Assembly: GCF_900141805.1 (NCBI RefSeq)
Contig: NZ_FQYN01000009.1
Coordinates: 124,001 to 188,000, forward strand
Length of the DNA stretch: 64,000 bases
Direction: 5' to 3'
Origin: Hymenobacter daecheongensis DSM 21074
GTDB lineage: Bacteria; Bacteroidota; Bacteroidia; Cytophagales; Hymenobacteraceae
The notes under the pieces were generated by a model. The model had not been told where the DNA came from and did no database searches. It worked only from the letters and a program-made list of their open reading frames with translations. Shown here piece by piece: positions 61,213 to 64,000 of the stretch (position 1 is its first letter; every line of letters begins with the position of its first letter). Made by a program: the position numbers and the translations under genes.

Positions 61213-62505
61213 TCAATAACTCACCTCTTCCACCGTCGGCTGCTCTTCCGAATGCGCCGCGGCCGGGCGCACATTGCCGGTGCGGGCCACGAAAGCGCTG
61301 GCCTGGCGCAGCGCGTCGCGGTGCTGCAGCAGGGCATCGAGCGGCACGTAGCCCACGATGTAGCCGTCCTCATCGGCCTCCTCCGTGATGTCGGTGAAGC
61401 CGAGCTGGTCGAGGAGCAGCTCATCGGTGGTGCGCAGGTAGATTTCCAGCTCCAGATCGGTGGTGTAAGCCAAGGGCGCATTGCGGAGCTTGGCGTAGGC
61501 GTAGCGAAAGTCGCCGCGCAGGGCGGCCAGGTCGGCCAGCACGGCCGAGCCGGTGGGGTGCCCGCCGGCCCCGCGGCCCCGCAGAAACTGCGGGCCGGCA
61601 AACTCTGCCTCAATGATAACGCCGTTGAATTCCTCATCGACGCCGTACAGCGCCGACTCGCGGCCCACGAACTGGGGCGTAACGAGCACCGTAAGCTGGC
61701 CATTGGGCAGCAAGTACAGGCCCGCCACCACTTTTATTTTCTGGCCCTCCAGCCCGGCGTAGGCAATATCCGTAGCGCTGATGTTCTCTATACCCAGATT
61801 CAAAACCTGCTCGGGTGCCAGCAGTACGCCGTAGGCATGCGCGGCCAGAATCACGGCTTTGGAGCGCGGGTCGAAGGCGGCCATATCCAGCGTGGGGTCG
61901 GATTCGGCGAAGCCTTTGGCCTGGGCTTCGGCCAGCGCCGGGGCGTAGTCGGTGCCATCGAGGCCCATGCGCGTCAGCACGTAGTTGGAGGAGCCGTTGA
62001 AAATGCCGCTCACGCTCCGCAACGGCTCCTGCCCGAAATAGGCATCCAGCGTGCGAATAATCGGGATGCTGCCGCACACGGCCGCCTCATAGAGCAGCGT
62101 GCCGCCGTGCTGGTGCTGCAGCGCCACCAGCTCGGGCAGGTGTTGGGCCACCATCGCCTTATTGGCCGTAATCACGCGGCGGCCCTGGCGCAGCGCCGTG
62201 CTTACCAACCGGAAAGCTTCGGCGGCATCGTCAATTACCTCCACCAGCACGTCCAGCTCGGGGTCGGCCAGCAGCTCGTCGGCGTGGTAAGTGAAACGCT
62301 CGGCCGGCAGCGTCCGGGGTTTAGCCGGGTTTTTCACCGCAATGCGGCGTACTTCGGCCCCAAAGCCGGGCAGCCGCCACAAAATGTCATAAAAGCCCTG
62401 CCCCACGCAGCCAAACCCGATGAGCCCGACGCGCAGCGGCGCGGGTGGCACAAGGGAAGCGCGGGCGAAGGCAGCGCCGGAATTAATGGGCGAAAGACTG
62501 GACAT
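61213..62505 (-). CDS. hom: Homoserine dehydrogenase
   Basis: 430 residues from ATG 62505 (MSSLSPI). It reduces aspartate semialdehyde to homoserine. The NAD(P)-binding loop GLIGFGCVGQGF, ITANKAMVAQHL, the EAAVCGSIPIIRTL motif and the catalytic region ESDPTLDMAAFDPRSKAVIL are present. The C-terminal 110 residues may hold an ACT-like regulatory part, though not clearly. The start overlaps metX by 23 nt; the metY-metX-hom order fits methionine synthesis. Confidence 0.95.
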   Translation of the reverse strand: MSSLSPINSGAAFARASLVPPAPLRVGLIGFGCVGQGFYDILWRLPGFGAEVRRIAVKNPAKPRTLPAERFTYHADELLADPELDVLVEVIDDAAEAFRLVSTALRQGRRVITANKAMVAQHLPELVALQHQHGGTLLYEAAVCGSIPIIRTLDAYFGQEPLRSVSGIFNGSSNYVLTRMGLDGTDYAPALAEAQAKGFAESDPTLDMAAFDPRSKAVILAAHAYGVLLAPEQVLNLGIENISATDIAYAGLEGQKIKVVAGLYLLPNGQLTVLVTPQFVGRESALYGVDEEFNGVIIEAEFAGPQFLRGRGAGGHPTGSAVLADLAALRGDFRYAYAKLRNAPLAYTTDLELEIYLRTTDELLLDQLGFTDITEEADEDGYIVGYVPLDALLQHRDALRQASAFVARTGNVRPAAAHSEEQPTVEEVSY

Positions 62506-63514
62506 AGAACCGTTCGAGTACGTGCGTGATTTGCGCGGTTTCAATCAAAAAACCGTCGTGGCCGAAGCCGGAAGCCATTTCGGCGTACTGCGCGCCGGGA
62601 ATGTGGCGGGCCAATAATTGCTGCTCGACCGGCGGAAACAGCACATCGGAGTTGATGCCGATGACCAGCGTGCGGGCCCGAATCTGGCGGAGCGCCGCTT
62701 CCGGGCCGCCCCGGCCCCGGCCCACGTTGTGCGAGTCCATCGCCCGGCTCAGGGCCACGTAGCTGTAGGCATCGAAACGGGCCACGAGCTTGTCGCCCTG
62801 GTACTGCTGGTAGGAGCTGGCCCGAAAATCGGTGAGGCGGGCTGCATCTGGCTCGGCCTGGCTGTTGCCGTAGGCATTGTAGCTGCGGTAGCTGAGCAGG
62901 GCCACGGCGCGGGCGGCTTTCAATCCGGCCTGACCGCCCGCCGGCGTCGCCGCGTGGTAAGTTGGGTCGGCAAAAATGGCCAGCCGCTGGGCTTCATTAA
63001 AGGCAATGCCCCAAGGCGAATGCCGGGCATTGGTGGCCAAAACCACCAAATGCCCGAACACCGCCGGCTGCTGCACGGCCCATTCCAGCGCCTGCTGCCC
63101 GCCCAATGAGCCGCCGATGAGGGTATGAATGCGGGCCAGGCCCAGGTGCTGCCGCAGCTGCTCGTGCGCCGCCACCATATCGCGCACCGTGAGCAGCGGA
63201 AACGCGTGGTACAGCGGCTCCGCGCCGGATTCCACGGGCGTAAGCGGGCCGGTAGAGCCGTAGCAGGAACCCAGAATATTGGCGCACACGATAAACCAGT
63301 CGGCCGGGTCGAAGTGGCAGCCGGGGCCGAACAGGCCGGGCCACCAGCCCAGTACGTCGGCGTTGGCCGTCAGGGCGTGGCACACCCACACCACGTTGTC
63401 GCGGGCCGCGTTCAGCGTGCCCACGGTTTGGTACGCTACCTGCACCGTGGGCAGCACCGCGCCGCCTTCCAGCGGCAGGGGCTCCGGCAGTACGAATACC
63501 GATGAGTTGCTCAT
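62483..63514 (-). CDS. metX: Homoserine O-acetyltransferase
   Basis: 343 residues from ATG 63514 (MSNSSVF). Alpha/beta hydrolase that acetylates homoserine, giving the substrate for MetY. The nucleophile elbow GGSLGGQQALEW, the Asp in GINSDVLFPP and the His in GFGHDGFL form the triad; the WVCHALTANADV loop is also typical. A GTG one codon earlier (63517) is possible. It begins 7 nt after metY ends. Confidence 0.94.
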   Translation of the reverse strand: MSNSSVFVLPEPLPLEGGAVLPTVQVAYQTVGTLNAARDNVVWVCHALTANADVLGWWPGLFGPGCHFDPADWFIVCANILGSCYGSTGPLTPVESGAEPLYHAFPLLTVRDMVAAHEQLRQHLGLARIHTLIGGSLGGQQALEWAVQQPAVFGHLVVLATNARHSPWGIAFNEAQRLAIFADPTYHAATPAGGQAGLKAARAVALLSYRSYNAYGNSQAEPDAARLTDFRASSYQQYQGDKLVARFDAYSYVALSRAMDSHNVGRGRGGPEAALRQIRARTLVIGINSDVLFPPVEQQLLARHIPGAQYAEMASGFGHDGFLIETAQITHVLERFYVQSFAH

Positions 63515-63521
63515 CACTTCG

Positions 63522-64000
63522 TTACACTTCCAGCGGTGCGGCGTGTTTCAGCTCCGGTTGTAGCAGCGTGCTGCCCGATTCGTCGGGCGTGGCGGCGTTG
63601 CGCACGGCCTCAAATGCCTGCGCCAAGTCGGCCCGGATATCGTCGAAATGCTCAATGCCCACCGATAGCCGCAATGATGTGGGCGTGACGCCGGCCGCCA
63701 GCTGCTCGGCTTCGGGGAGCTGCTGGTGCGTGGTGGCCGAAGGCTGAATAATGAGCGTTTTGGCGTCGCCCACGTTGGCCAGATGGCTGATTAGCTTCAG
63801 ATTATCGATGAACCTGGTGGCCGTTTCCTTGCTGCCTTTTAGCTGGAAGCTGAGCACGCCGCCGAAGCCGCGCTTCAGATATTTCTGCGCCAGGGTATGG
63901 TAAGGGCTGCTTTTAAGCCCCGGATACTTCACACTTTCCACCTGCGGATGCTGCTCCAACCAGGTAGCCACGCGCAGGGCGTTTTCCACCGTGCGCTCCA
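63522..64000 (-). CDS. metY: O-acetylhomoserine sulfhydrylase / Cys-Met metabolism PLP enzyme, C-terminal part (5' end outside window)
   Basis: About 159 codons of a PLP-dependent enzyme running off the right edge. The GFGGVLSFQLKG segment, the FIDNLKLISHLANVGDAKTLIIQPSATTHQ stretch (in pieces: LISHLANVGDAKTL, PSATTHQQL) and the SLRLSVGIEHFDDI end are typical of MetY. It joins sulfide and O-acetylhomoserine to homocysteine. Followed by metX and hom. Confidence 0.93.
   Translation of the reverse strand, partial: ERTVENALRVATWLEQHPQVESVKYPGLKSSPYHTLAQKYLKRGFGGVLSFQLKGSKETATRFIDNLKLISHLANVGDAKTLIIQPSATTHQQLPEAEQLAAGVTPTSLRLSVGIEHFDDIRADLAQAFEAVRNAATPDESGSTLLQPELKHAAPLEV

Overview
The window comes from a high-GC member of the Bacteroidota, most probably Hymenobacter or a close relative (inference). 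The evidence: the complete sprA gene of the type IX secretion system (T9SS), three proteins with T9SS C-terminal sorting domains (two type A, one gliding-motility/type B), a TonB-dependent receptor, families largely restricted to Bacteroidota (DUF4292, DUF3078), an exosortase pair of the kind I associate with Hymenobacter, and repeated TAnnTTTG -7 promoter boxes, the Bacteroidota signature, in place of sigma70 -10 boxes. Protein genes are GC-rich at third positions; the HNH gene near 1.3 kb and the intergenic region near 47.2 kb look more AT-rich.

Layout. 1-1631: 3' end of mutS, tRNA-Gly(GCC), an HNH endonuclease gene whose last codons lie inside tRNA-Leu(UAA). 1721-5476: a helical-repeat protein of unknown function, an exosortase with a small membrane partner, and a stand-alone MoxR AAA+ ATPase. 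5655-15421: a T9SS-secreted FN3 protein, an acyltransferase/flippase pair for a surface glycan, and a TonB receptor with a secreted parallel beta-helix-like protein. 15571-17314: yicC and a small secreted protein. 17788-28237 (minus): ruvA-sprA, then gcvH-vanZ-M28 peptidase. 28569-35017 (minus): malic enzyme, then tatA-tatA-gatA-lytic transglycosylase. 35348-36310: a GAF-LytTR regulator. 36551-44723 (minus): enoyl-CoA hydratase, flippase, dut, sugar nucleotidyltransferase, TPR protein, DUF4292 lipoprotein and an EnvC-like protein; the last three overlap. 44973-46976: mscL, DUF3078 protein, small secreted protein. 47370-52478 (minus): rimP-nusA-infB. 52647-56117 (minus): large T9SS type B adhesin-like protein. 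56232-60128: EEP-family phosphodiesterase, cysS and an M28/glutaminyl-cyclase-like lipoprotein. 60201-64000 (minus): LD-carboxypeptidase and metY-metX-hom.

Most of this is core genome with a strong envelope theme: T9SS export and its substrates, exosortase sorting, glycan export, and peptidoglycan hydrolysis and its control. I found no phage, insertion sequence, CRISPR array or defence island. The less ordinary material is between genes. Five gaps carry long imperfect hairpins built from short degenerate words (a different word at each site); there is a 43-bp perfect inverted repeat between ruvA and maeB, a REP-like palindrome after hom, and an AT-rich gap holding a near-consensus promoter and a strong terminator with no recognised gene between them (candidate small RNA). 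The rimP-nusA-infB leader contains an intrinsic terminator just after its promoter, and the -7 boxes of cysS and the EEP gene sit so close to their start codons that their mRNAs may be nearly leaderless.
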